Source: Actinomadura litoris (lineage in GTDB: Bacteria; Actinomycetota; Actinomycetes; Streptosporangiales; Streptosporangiaceae). From it: a stretch of DNA of 64,000 nt. The translations under genes were made by a program, and so were the position numbers. The notes under the pieces are model-generated. The model had not been told where the DNA came from. It was given only the letters and a program-made list of their open reading frames with translations, and did not search any database. The stretch is from contig NZ_WOFH01000005.1 of assembly GCF_009733595.1 (NCBI RefSeq), forward strand, positions 1-64,000. The letters are read 5' to 3'. Numbering within the stretch: the stretch's first letter is position 1; every line of letters starts with the position of its first letter. Shown piece by piece: positions 16,643-29,718 of this stretch.

Positions 16643-17212
16643 ATGGAAGACACCGCCGCCACGGGCAAGCCGCCGCTGGCGGTCATCGCCGCCTCGCTGC
16701 GCAGGGAGCGCACGCGCGCGGGCCTGACGCTGACCGAGGTCGCGCAGCGCGCCGGAATCGCGAAGTCCACGCTGAGCCAGCTGGAGTCGGGGACCGGCAA
16801 CCCCAGCCTGGAGACGCTCTGGGCGCTCTGCGTCGCGCTGGACACGCCGTTCTCGCGGCTGCTGGACCCGCCCCGGCCCGCGGTCCAGGTGATCAGGGCC
16901 GGCGAGGGCCCCGCTGTCTCCTCCGACCAGGCCGACTACCAGGCGACGCTGCTGGGGGCGTGCCCGCCCGGAGCGCGCCGCGACATCTACCGGGTCGCCG
17001 CCGAGCCGGGGCACCAGCGCACGTCGGACCCGCATATGCCCGGCGTCGTGGAGCATGTCGTGCTCAGCGCCGGGCGCGCGCTGGTCGGGCTCGCCGACGA
17101 CCCCGTGGAGCTGCGGCCGGGCGACTTCATCACCTATCCGGCCGATCTGCCCCATGTGTTCCGTGCGCTGGAGCCCGGTACCTGGGCGGTGCTGGTCTCC
17201 GAGCACGTGTGA
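16643..17212 (+). CDS. XRE-type regulator with C-terminal cupin
   Basis: 189 residues from the ATG at 16643 (GGAG 11 bases upstream; an ATG at 16583 would add 20 residues). The helix-turn-helix spans about 13-67 (LRRERTRAGLTLTEVAQRAG, then STLSQLESGTGNPSLETLW), followed by a cupin domain with VEHVVLSAGRALVGLADD and LRPGDFITYPADLPHVFRAL. This architecture is common beside azlCD and amino acid transporters. It is divergent from azlC with about 60 bp between starts, so it likely senses an amino acid or derivative through the cupin. Confidence 0.9.
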   Translation: MEDTAATGKPPLAVIAASLRRERTRAGLTLTEVAQRAGIAKSTLSQLESGTGNPSLETLWALCVALDTPFSRLLDPPRPAVQVIRAGEGPAVSSDQADYQATLLGACPPGARRDIYRVAAEPGHQRTSDPHMPGVVEHVVLSAGRALVGLADDPVELRPGDFITYPADLPHVFRALEPGTWAVLVSEHV

Positions 17213-17247
17213 GCGGCGGACGGGATGGCGTCGTTCGTTCGCGGTCG

Positions 17248-17853
17248 TTACGGGCGGAAGGCCTGGCCCTGTGCGCCGCCTTCGACGGCTTCGACATAGG
17301 CGCGGGCGACGTCGGCGGCCAGGGTGCCCCGCGTGCCCTCCAGATCGAGGCTCTTCCTGACCTCGGGGCCCATGCTCGCGAGGGTCTCGGCGACCCAGCC
17401 GGGGCTGACGATGTTCACCCGCAGGTCGCGGGGCATCTCGATCGCCGCGGCCTCGACGAACGCCTCCAGCCCGGTGTTGACCACCGCGGTGAAGGAGGCG
17501 CCCGGGATCAGACGGTCGAAGACGCCGCCGGTGAGCGTCACCGAGCCGCCGTCCCGCAGGTGGCGCATGGCGCGTCGGAGCAGGTGGATCTGGCCGAGGA
17601 GCTTGCCCTGGAGCCCGGCGGTGATGTCGTCGTCGGAGTCGAGCCGGGTGAGGGAGCCGCTGGCCGCGCAGCACACCACGGCGTCCAGGTCGTGGACGGT
17701 CTCGAAGAGCGCGTCGATGGAAGCGTGATCGTCCATGTCGACGCGTACCGGGCCCCGCCGTGACGCGCGGACGATCTCGTGGCCGCTCTTCTCCAGCGCG
17801 GTCGCGACCTCGGAGCCGAGGGTGCCGGTGGCGCCGATCAGAAGGATCTTCAT
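17248..17853 (-). CDS. Short-chain dehydrogenase/reductase, atypical active site
   Basis: 201 residues. The NAD(P)-binding GATGTLGSEVATALEKSGHE and the DMDD acidic position mark an SDR Rossmann fold, and AASGSLTRL replaces the usual NAG segment. The catalytic Y-x-x-x-K is absent: the expected place reads ASFTAVVNTGLEAF. It belongs to a short SDR group with that N-x-x-L-E pattern. Lies 15 bp downstream of the quinone-reductase gene, most likely one operon under the twin palindromes at 18.43-18.49 kb. Substrate unknown. Confidence 0.82.
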   Translation of the reverse strand: MKILLIGATGTLGSEVATALEKSGHEIVRASRRGPVRVDMDDHASIDALFETVHDLDAVVCCAASGSLTRLDSDDDITAGLQGKLLGQIHLLRRAMRHLRDGGSVTLTGGVFDRLIPGASFTAVVNTGLEAFVEAAAIEMPRDLRVNIVSPGWVAETLASMGPEVRKSLDLEGTRGTLAADVARAYVEAVEGGAQGQAFRP

Positions 17854-17868
17854 CTCTGTCTCTCCCGT

Positions 17869-18411
17869 TCAGGCCGCGGGCTGCAGGACTCGGTCGAGCA
17901 GCAGTTCGCGGTAGCTTCGCACGTGGTCGGCGAGTTCACCGTCGCCGAAGGACGAGGCGCCGTGGACGATGAACGGCTCCTCGTAGTCCATGCCGGTGAG
18001 GTTCGCCGTGGCGTCGAACGGCCGCAGCAGGTCGGTCACCGGGAACCGGTTGAGGCCGCCGGGACGGTAGAGCGCCTCGCCGCCACCGACCGTCGTGGCG
18101 ATCCGCAGGCTCTTGCCGTGGAGGGCCTTCCCCTTGGAGCCGTAGGCCCAGCCGTGCTCGAACACCTCGTCCAGCCACTTCTTCAGCAGCGGCGGCGCCG
18201 AGTACCAGTAGAACGGGAACTGCAGGACGACGCGGTCGTGCTCCATGAGGAGGCGCTGCTCTCGGGCGACGTCGATGTTCAGGTCCGGGTAGGCGGCGTA
18301 GAGGTCGTGGACGGTGACGTCCGGCAGGTCGCGGATACCGGCCGCCAGAGCCGTGTTGACCCGCGAGGTGTCGAGGTCGGGGTGGGCGAGGAGGACGAGC
18401 GTGCGCGTCAT
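17869..18411 (-). CDS. Flavodoxin-fold NAD(P)H:quinone oxidoreductase (KefF/MdaB-like)
   Basis: 180 residues. RTLVLLAHPDLDTSRVN binds FMN phosphate; LQFPFYWYSAPPLLKKWLDEVF and GGGEALYRPGG are characteristic of the flavodoxin_2 NAD(P)H dehydrogenase family. It reduces quinones or other electrophiles by two electrons using FMN. Upstream operators with AGACAGA half-sites indicate TetR control, probably by the regulator at 14.9-15.5 kb. Confidence 0.88.
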   Translation of the reverse strand: MTRTLVLLAHPDLDTSRVNTALAAGIRDLPDVTVHDLYAAYPDLNIDVAREQRLLMEHDRVVLQFPFYWYSAPPLLKKWLDEVFEHGWAYGSKGKALHGKSLRIATTVGGGEALYRPGGLNRFPVTDLLRPFDATANLTGMDYEEPFIVHGASSFGDGELADHVRSYRELLLDRVLQPAA

Positions 18412-18430
18412 GGTCGATACTCCCTAGTGG

Positions 18431-18491
18431 AGACAGACAGGTCTGTCTGCTTCCGACGACCATGAGACTAGACAGACAGATCTGTCTAGTC
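18431..18491. promoter_or_regulatory. Twin TetR-type operators before the reductase/SDR operon
   Basis: Site 1: AGACAGAC-AG-GTCTGTCT, perfect 8-bp arms (18431-18448). Site 2: GACTAGACAGA-CAGA-TCTGTCTAGTC, perfect 11-bp arms (18466-18491). They lie 20-80 bp upstream of the reductase start. Confidence 0.85.
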
Positions 18492-18521
18492 AAGCGCCGA
18501 CCCGGAACAGGGGTCTGAGCT

Positions 18522-19235
18522 CTAGGGATGACGTGGCGGGAGGGCGGCTTCCAGGTCGTCCAGGCGGCGGAACTCGTCATGGAGGACGGCGCGGTCGGGC
18601 GCGGGGAGCGGGTGCGAGCGGGCTTCGCTCGCGAGTTCGCGGGCCCGTGCCCATTCTTCGAGGTGAAGGGCCATGTCCGCACGCAGGACCAGGGCCTTCA
18701 CACGTTCGGACGGGGTGAGCGGTTCGTCCGAGGCGAGCAGGTGGTCGAGGATTCTCGCGGCCGCCCGGTGGTCCTCCTTCGAGTCGCCCAGGAGCGCCGC
18801 CATGTGGAGCGTTCTGGCGACCGTCTCCTTGGGGATGGCTTCCGATTCGCCCGAGATCGGCTGGCCGATGCGGAGTTGGATGCCGTCGGGGTCGGTGAGG
18901 AGGAACTGGCGGACCCCGTAGGACATGTTCTTCAGAACGCCCAGCCTGGGGAGGCCGCGCGTCGGCACGCGTCCCAGGGCTTCTTTCAGACCGTCGCGGA
19001 ACGCCTCGTACAGCGGATCGACATCGGCGGTGAGGACATAGCACATGTGCATGGAGGTGGCCGGGTCGTGGCGCTTCCAGCCGTAGAACTGCAACTCCAT
19101 GCCGCCCCTGCGAATCGCGAGATAGGGGTTGGGCCGGGTCTGCCAGGACACCCGCTCGAACCCGAGCGCTCGATAGAACTCCCAGGTCATGTCGATCGAC
19201 CGGCACGGAAAGATCGGGATCGTCGTCTCGCCCAT
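18522..19235 (-). CDS. VOC/glyoxalase-fold protein with helical C-terminal extension
   Basis: 237 residues. Residues 1-120 form a single VOC repeat (IPIFPCRSIDMTWEFYRALGF, then QFLLTDPDGIQLRIG), the fold of bleomycin-resistance and glyoxalase proteins. Residues 130-237 are Ala/Leu/Arg-rich helices resembling a tetratricopeptide-like tail (TLHMAALLGDSKEDHRAAAR, then VKALVLRADMALHLEEWARA), a less common fusion. It could bind a small compound or a toxin; function not determinable. Confidence 0.75.
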   Translation of the reverse strand: MGETTIPIFPCRSIDMTWEFYRALGFERVSWQTRPNPYLAIRRGGMELQFYGWKRHDPATSMHMCYVLTADVDPLYEAFRDGLKEALGRVPTRGLPRLGVLKNMSYGVRQFLLTDPDGIQLRIGQPISGESEAIPKETVARTLHMAALLGDSKEDHRAAARILDHLLASDEPLTPSERVKALVLRADMALHLEEWARARELASEARSHPLPAPDRAVLHDEFRRLDDLEAALPPRHP

Positions 19236-19818
19236 GGCCCGAAGGTAGGTTCACCGCCCGCCTCTGGTCAAGTTTGATTAGATAATCGCCCCCCCGGCGC
19301 CCGCTGGACGACGAGCGCCCTCCGTGATCCAGCCTCGGGCCGGGCGAGCGTCCGGGGTCGCGGCCGGTGTCGCGCCCAAGAGGCCGCGCCCAAGGGGCCG
19401 CGTCGTTCAGCCGCGCAGACGCCCTCGGACGGGACGATGGGACAGGCGCCTTGCCCGCGATCAAGATCGTGGCGGCGAGCGCCGCTAAGACGATCTCCGC
19501 CGTTCCCAAGCCGCACGCGAGGAATTCCATGCGTCCGATCCCACCACTTCAGCACCCCGCGGGACATCGCGGTGGACCGCACATTCATGGTGGGGTTTAC
19601 CGCAGGGTCTCACCCCATCCACAGACTGTGGAAAACCGTGAGATCTCACGCCGGACGACCGCCGTCCACCCACTCGGTGCCGTCCGGACAAGATCATCTG
19701 GTCTTATCGCCACCCGGCGCGGAAACGATCCAGGATCCCTTCCGGGCGGTTCGTTCACTCCTGCCCGCCTTGGCGGGCTCCCACCCATGCGGGTGGGCTC
19801 TTCCCTGAGGAGCATGAC
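19236..19818. other. Gene-free interval
   Basis: 583 bp between two divergent genes. Minus-strand frames exist but have no ribosome site or recognisable product. A pair of near DnaA boxes, CCATCCACA (19615-19623) and TGTGGAAAA (19628-19636), faces each other in the middle. Confidence 0.5.
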
Positions 19819-20634
19819 GTGAAGACGGACGGCGCCGACGGGCAGCCCCCGGGCATACCCCTGGGCGTGCCCACACCGGCGCGTATGTACGACGAGGCGC
19901 TGCATGGAAAGGACCACTACGAGGTCGACCGCCGCGCCAACGCCGTCCTGTACGAGGGCATCGGCGAGGCGTCCGTGCGCAACACCGCATTGGAGAACCG
20001 CCGCTTTCTCGGACGGGCCGTCCGATATCTGGCAGCGGAATGCGGTATCCGCCAGTTCCTCGATATCGGGTCCGGCCTGCCCACCATGCGTAATACGCAC
20101 CAGATAGCGCAGGAGGCCGATCCGGACGCGCGGGTCGTCTATGTCGACTACGACCCGATCGTCGCCGTCCACGGCCGGGCTCTGCTGGCCAACAAGCAGA
20201 CGCGGATCGTGACCGCCGACATGCGCGATCCCGAGTCGATCCTCGACCACGAGGACACGCGCGACCTGATCGATTTCGGCCGTCCCGTCGCCGTGCTGTT
20301 CGTGGCGGTCTTCCACTTCATCACGCGCGAGGAGGACCCGGCCGGCATCGTCTCGGCCTTCCGTGCGCGCTCCGCGCCCGGCTCCTACGTGGCGATCTCC
20401 CATCTGACGAGTGACGGGACCCCGGCCGAGGAGCAGCGCGCCTGGGAGGCGGCCTTCGAGGGCGCGACCTCACCGCTCGTCTTCCGCGGCGAAGGCGAGA
20501 TCCGCGCCCTCTTCGGCGGCTACGACCTCGTGAGCCCCGGGCTGGTCCGTCCCTGGCAGTGGCATCCGTCCGATGACGGATCTCCGGAGACGACGTCCCT
20601 CTTCGGGGCCGTGGGACGGCTCGGCGCGTCCTAG
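19819..20634 (+). CDS. SAM-dependent methyltransferase, actinobacterial DUF574/Methyltransf_19 type
   Basis: 271 residues from GTG with GAGGAG 8 bases upstream. The N-terminal PTPARMYDEALHGKDHYEVDR and FLDIGSGLPTMRNTHQIAQ (motif I) are the signature of this actinobacterial family; VVYVDYDPIVAVHGRALL gives the acidic SAM-ribose residue. Many paralogues exist in actinomycetes, often beside regulators or secondary-metabolism genes; substrates are mostly unknown. Its stop shares the CTAG palindrome with that of the convergent phospholipase-like gene. Confidence 0.92.
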   Translation: MKTDGADGQPPGIPLGVPTPARMYDEALHGKDHYEVDRRANAVLYEGIGEASVRNTALENRRFLGRAVRYLAAECGIRQFLDIGSGLPTMRNTHQIAQEADPDARVVYVDYDPIVAVHGRALLANKQTRIVTADMRDPESILDHEDTRDLIDFGRPVAVLFVAVFHFITREEDPAGIVSAFRARSAPGSYVAISHLTSDGTPAEEQRAWEAAFEGATSPLVFRGEGEIRALFGGYDLVSPGLVRPWQWHPSDDGSPETTSLFGAVGRLGAS

Positions 20635-21785
20635 CGCTCCAGGTGCGTCTTGCGGCAGGAGCGCGGCGCGTTCACCGGGTTGCAGCGCGCCGGGTCCGCT
20701 CCCGGTAGCTGGGCCACGTAGTCGCTGCCGTGCCGGGCCGCCAGGCCGACCACCGGGAAGTCGGTGCTGACGATCTGCGCGCCGCTCGCGAGCGCCGCGT
20801 CGAGCCGGGCGGTGCTGCCCGAGCGGGCCTGGTCGAACGGGACGTCCGCGCGGGTCCGCACGAGGTATCCGCGCCGGACGAGGTCGCGGATCTGCGCCTG
20901 CCCCGCGCCCTCCGGCTCGTTCTGCTCGACGAACGCGGCGTCGGGACGCCCCGGCGCCGCGTCGGTGAAGATGACCCGCCCCTCCAGGTTGGGGTGGCCC
21001 GCGAGGTAGGGCGCCTGGACGTCCGCGCCCTTGTTGTCCATCAGGAACAGGAACTTGCCGCGCGACTTCGACACCGACGGCCACCCGTACTTCAGGACGG
21101 ACTGCTCCAGCGTCAGTCCGGGCCGCCGCAGGTCGTCCGGCTTGATGATCTTGTCGTCGCCGATCGCGGCTCGGATCTCCGCGTCGAGCCTGTCCATGAG
21201 CGGGCCGTCCCAGCGCGGGCTGCGCGGTCCGCCGAGCTTCTCCATCGCGGGGTCGGTGGACTTGAACTCCAGCAGGATCGGGATCGGCACGTGCCCCCGG
21301 TTCGCCTCCGACCACGTGCGGGCCTGCTTCAGGCAGTTGGTCAGCGAGACGCAGGACGAGCCGTAGTCGTGGTCGGCCCAGTGCAGCACCTTGAAACCGG
21401 GCTTCTTCATGTCGGGGTTGTCGATCTCGCCCAGGCCGGCCTCCCTCCGCACGATCGGCTTGGTGTAGAGGCCGCCCTCGGGATCGGGAAATATGTCCAG
21501 CTCGATACTGCGAACACGCTGCGCGGAGAACTGCGCGGGCAACGCCGCGTGGGAGTACTCAAGGTTCCACCACCCCGAGTCCCGTTTGGCTTGGACGGCC
21601 TTCTCCGCACTGGTCAGCTCGCGGTGGTAGCTGTTGTGCGTGGCGATCATCTGTATCTGGTTGAGCCGCACCGGTCCTTTGTCGCCATGGCCCGTGGCCT
21701 GGGCGGGGTAGGCGGCGGCGAGCGTGCCCGCGAGGGCGGTCACGGCGGTGGAGAGCGTGGCGAGGGCGAGAAGGTGGCGTCGCAC
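20631..21785 (-). CDS. Secreted PI-PLC-C1-like phosphodiesterase
   Basis: 384 residues with a signal peptide (about 1-31, ending AYPAQATG). Catalytic signature QMIATHNSYHRE contains the first active-site His, and SIELDIFPDPEGG the metal-binding acidic residues; a second His lies in VLHWADHDYGSSCVSL. C135-C142-type cysteines suggest a disulfide. The Ca-dependent PI-PLC-C1 family cleaves phosphoinositides or related glycerophosphodiesters outside the cell. No membrane anchor is present, so it should be released. Converges on the methyltransferase gene with a 4-bp overlap. Confidence 0.85.
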   Translation of the reverse strand: MRRHLLALATLSTAVTALAGTLAAAYPAQATGHGDKGPVRLNQIQMIATHNSYHRELTSAEKAVQAKRDSGWWNLEYSHAALPAQFSAQRVRSIELDIFPDPEGGLYTKPIVRREAGLGEIDNPDMKKPGFKVLHWADHDYGSSCVSLTNCLKQARTWSEANRGHVPIPILLEFKSTDPAMEKLGGPRSPRWDGPLMDRLDAEIRAAIGDDKIIKPDDLRRPGLTLEQSVLKYGWPSVSKSRGKFLFLMDNKGADVQAPYLAGHPNLEGRVIFTDAAPGRPDAAFVEQNEPEGAGQAQIRDLVRRGYLVRTRADVPFDQARSGSTARLDAALASGAQIVSTDFPVVGLAARHGSDYVAQLPGADPARCNPVNAPRSCRKTHLER

Positions 21786-21906
21786 CTGTTCCTCCTGGAT
21801 AAACGCATGTCAGGGACGCCTGGAGCGTGATCGCCTTCCATGATCGCCAGCTGTCCGCGCGCGACCCCGCTCATGAACCGCTGCCGAACAGCCGCCGTCC
21901 AAAGCC

Positions 21907-22136
21907 TGTGGATAACTTTCGTCCCCAGGTGTGGATCCGCGCCGTCCACCGGTTGTCCACTGTTCGACCAGATCGCGTTCGCCAGCGGGAACGCTTGTCA
22001 ATGCTGGTCAGAAGGCGGGGCCTGAACCTTGTCCGCAATAATCCACAGCCTGTGGATAAACAATCGGAAGGCCCTGGGGAAAGCGGTATCCCCACACCGT
22101 CCGCAGGGCCGTCCCCAGGTGCGCCGGTCATCCACA
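21907..22136. promoter_or_regulatory. DnaA-box cluster A with TCCCCAGG motifs
   Basis: Two perfect TTATCCACA boxes (21907-21915 and 22051-22059, both minus) and one-mismatch boxes TTGTCCACT (21953-21961), TTGTCCGCA (22029-22037), TAATCCACA (22039-22047) and TCATCCACA (22128-22136). TCCCCAGG occurs at 21922, 22112 and, inverted, 22073. The interval 21786-22349 contains no gene. Its density of strong boxes per base exceeds that of oriC itself. Confidence 0.75.
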
Positions 22137-22349
22137 GGGTGCGGGGATCATGTGAAGGGTCGCAGAAACCCGGGATCTTCGCTGGCAACGACGCCGCCAC
22201 CTGGACGGACGTCTTCAGCGGAGCCCCCGTCGGCCCAGAGCGCCCTAGAACGCCGCCAGGGCGGGCAGGGTGGCCCTGGCACGGCGTACGGCCACCGAGC
22301 AGGCCGAGCCGTCGCGGCGAGGCCGCTGGACGGCTCGCGTATCCGGACA

Positions 22350-22391
22350 CGCGAAAGGCCCCCGCCGACGTACCGGCGGGGGCCTTTCGCG
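22350..22391 (-). terminator. Terminator of tRNA-Ile
   Basis: Perfect 18-bp arms (22350-22367 and 22374-22391; core GAAAGGCCCCCGCCG) around a 6-base loop, directly downstream of the tRNA 3' end. It lacks a long T tract, as is common in high-GC actinomycetes. Confidence 0.85.
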
Positions 22392-22392
22392 A

Positions 22393-22469
22393 TGGTGGGC
22401 CTAGGTGGACTTGAACCACCGGCCTCATCCTTATCAGGGATGCGCTCTAACCGACTGAGCTATAGGCCC
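22393..22469 (-). tRNA. tRNA-Ile (anticodon GAT)
   Basis: Complete cloverleaf on the minus strand: acceptor GGGCCUA/UAGGCCC, D-arm AGCTCAGTCGGTTAGAGC, anticodon loop CTGATAA, T-loop GGTTCAAGTCC, discriminator A and an encoded CCA (22393-22395). In most actinobacteria it is followed at once by tRNA-Ala; here tRNA-Ala is 18.5 kb away. Confidence 0.97.
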
Positions 22470-22624
22470 GTACTGCCGCCGCCCTTGCGGCGCAACGAGA
22501 GGTTACCCCATCCGGCGCGGCAACCGGAAATCGATTAGCCGGTGGCGGCGGCGCGCGGATCCACTGGTCAGCATGGCGTCCTCGGGCGTTGTCGGGGCGG
22601 CGGTCAGGAGGCCCGCGGGGCGGG

Positions 22625-23584
22625 CTACTCGGCTTCCTTGAGGGTGACCTCCACGCCGCCCACGAGATCGGCGGCGAGGTTGTAGATGACGGAGCCGACC
22701 GTCGAGAGGGCGGTGATGAGCAGGACGTTCAGCGCCCCGACGAGGACCGTGTAGCCGAAGACGCGGAAGAAGGAGAACCAGCTCCCGGCATCGACGCCGC
22801 CGGTGGTCTCGCCCTGCTGCTTGGTGAGGCTGTTGATCGTGTCGCTGATGGCGTCGAACACGCCGAGCCCGGCGAGGATCGTGTACAGGACGGTGACGGC
22901 GACCAGCAGGACGACGAAGCAGACCACCGACATCACGAAGCTGAACTTCATCACCGACCACGGTTCGAGCCGGGCCAGCTGGAGCTGCGCCTTGCGCGCC
23001 GGTTTGGCGTTCACCGCGGGCTTGGCAGAGGACGGGGCCACCGCCGGGGCGGCGGGCGCGGGCCGGTCCTTCAGGACGGTCCCGGCGAAGCCGCCCGAGG
23101 ACTTCGGAGAGCTGGACGTGCCCCCGGAGCCCGACGAGTTGGACGACGGCGTGTCGCGGCGTCCGAAGGGCTTCCTCGGCCGAGTCCCCGACCCCGGGGA
23201 CTCGGCCGGCTTCGACCACCCCGAGGAGCTCTTGGAACCCGAGGACGGGGAGGACGACCGCGCCGGGTCGCTCGGCTTGTCCGAGGAGGACGACGTGGCC
23301 GGGCGGTCGTCGGACGCGGGAGGCTCGGTGGTGTCCTTGATCGGAGCGATCTCCGGCGTGTCGCCCTCGGACGCCTCCGACTTCTCGGACTCGTCCTCGA
23401 TGTGGGCGAGGTCGGCCCTGGTCTCGTCCGCGGACGTGATCTCGACGGTCGCCTCGTCCCGGCCGGGCTTGGCGGAGGCGGCGGCGACGGTCTTGCCTGA
23501 CTTGCCGCCGGGGCGCTTGGCGGGGGCCTCGCCACCCGCGTCCGCGCCGGATCCGCCCTTGCTCTTGCCGGGCTCCGTGCTCAC
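22625..23584 (-). CDS. DUF3566 membrane protein with disordered N-terminus
   Basis: 319 residues. Residues 1-195 are Ser/Pro/Lys-rich and low complexity. The C-terminal DUF3566 domain holds two membrane helices (VMKFSFVMSVVCFVVLLVAV and YTVLVGALNVLLITALSTVG) flanked by LARLEPWS and ending AADLVGGVEVTLKEAE. The family is conserved immediately downstream of gyrA in actinobacteria; in mycobacteria the neighbouring genes link it to cell shape and wall synthesis, a role I only infer here. 42 bp separate it from gyrA, so it is likely cotranscribed. Confidence 0.9.
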   Translation of the reverse strand: MSTEPGKSKGGSGADAGGEAPAKRPGGKSGKTVAAASAKPGRDEATVEITSADETRADLAHIEDESEKSEASEGDTPEIAPIKDTTEPPASDDRPATSSSSDKPSDPARSSSPSSGSKSSSGWSKPAESPGSGTRPRKPFGRRDTPSSNSSGSGGTSSSPKSSGGFAGTVLKDRPAPAAPAVAPSSAKPAVNAKPARKAQLQLARLEPWSVMKFSFVMSVVCFVVLLVAVTVLYTILAGLGVFDAISDTINSLTKQQGETTGGVDAGSWFSFFRVFGYTVLVGALNVLLITALSTVGSVIYNLAADLVGGVEVTLKEAE

Positions 23585-23626
23585 GTGTCCTCCTGGCCTA
23601 GCGGCTCGGTGACGAGGCCGGGCGCA

Positions 23627-26143
<2,517 letters not shown>

Positions 26144-26394
26144 GACCTCTTCTGCTTGGTGGGATGGAAGTACGTCGCCGCGCGGCGGCCCGGACGCCGC
26201 TCACGGTCTCGGGCCCCTCGGCCGATGGCCGGCGGTAGGCGGGTAACGGGAGCCGTGCCGGCCGGACGGATCGCGCCGGCCCGCTCGGGCCGGGGCCGCG
26301 CCGGGACCGGTCGCGCCGGGTGGCCGCCGGAGCCGCCGGGTCGTCGCCTCACCTGATCGGGGCGCCGCCTGGGCCGGCTCCTGGGCCGCGTACC

Positions 26395-29020
<2,626 letters not shown>

Positions 29021-29695
29021 TCAGCGGACACGCCAGGCGCCGGTTCTGCGCGGGCCGGAAGAGGGGCCCACCACTTTGACGCGGCGGACGGTGCCGTGGC
29101 CGAGCTCCTCGTTCAGGCGCCGGACGAGTGTGGAGGACAGCAGGCGCAGCTGGGTCGCCCACGTCGTGGAATCGGCCGCGATGGTGAGGACGCCCTCCTC
29201 GAAGTGATCCGGACGGGTGTGCTCCGCCAGATCGGGGCCGACGATCCCGGCCCAGTTTCCGAAGACCCCGCCGACGGCGGCCCGCTGCTCCCACCCGCGC
29301 GAGGCCAGCAGCTCGCGGATCGCGGTGCCGAACTGCTTGGGGTCGCCCCCCCGGCCCGGTTCGCGGACACGGACCAGCTTGGTGTTCTTGCGCTTGTTCC
29401 CCTGGCCGGGGAGGGTGCCGCGCTTGAGCGCGTCCGCCTTCGCCTGGGCGAGCGCCTCCCTGGCCAACTCGATCCCCGACTTGCCCGAGGCCCCCGGCGA
29501 GTCCGCAGACTTCGGCGAGTCCGCAGACTCCGCACGGGCGCCGGACTCCGCACGGGCGCCGGACTCTGAACCGCTTCCCGGGCCTGAGGACGGCGGGGTC
29601 GGCGCCGACCGGGGGAGGTCGCCGGAGTTCGCTGGGGGAGTTCGCGGGTTCACGGGTTCGGGGGAGTTGTGCACATCCTGTGGATCGTCCGGCAT
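29021..29695 (-). CDS. dciA: DciA-like DUF721 protein
   Basis: 224 residues from the ATG at 29695, which has GAGGAG six bases upstream; a GTG at 29722 in GTGA overlap with recF is the alternative. Residues 1-80 are Pro/Ser-rich. The DUF721 domain starts near ALKRGTLPGQG and includes GVFGNWAGIVGPDLAEHTRPDHF and GVLTIAADSTTWATQLRLLS. DciA-type proteins interact with and load the DnaB helicase in bacteria lacking DnaC; placement next to recF fits that role. Confidence 0.88.
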   Translation of the reverse strand: MPDDPQDVHNSPEPVNPRTPPANSGDLPRSAPTPPSSGPGSGSESGARAESGARAESADSPKSADSPGASGKSGIELAREALAQAKADALKRGTLPGQGNKRKNTKLVRVREPGRGGDPKQFGTAIRELLASRGWEQRAAVGGVFGNWAGIVGPDLAEHTRPDHFEEGVLTIAADSTTWATQLRLLSSTLVRRLNEELGHGTVRRVKVVGPSSGPRRTGAWRVR

Positions 29696-29718
29696 GACAC
29701 TCTCCTCACCGGTGTGGA

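Noticed and set aside
19268..19588. A minus-strand frame starting MEFLACGLGTAEIVLAALAA in the 19.2-19.8 kb gap
   Set aside because: The first 25 residues look like a membrane helix, but the rest is Arg/Pro-rich and runs into the VOC gene; no ribosome site.
22235..22244. GCGCCCTAG near tRNA-Ile as a second MITE end
   Set aside because: Only nine bases match and there is no partner end nearby.
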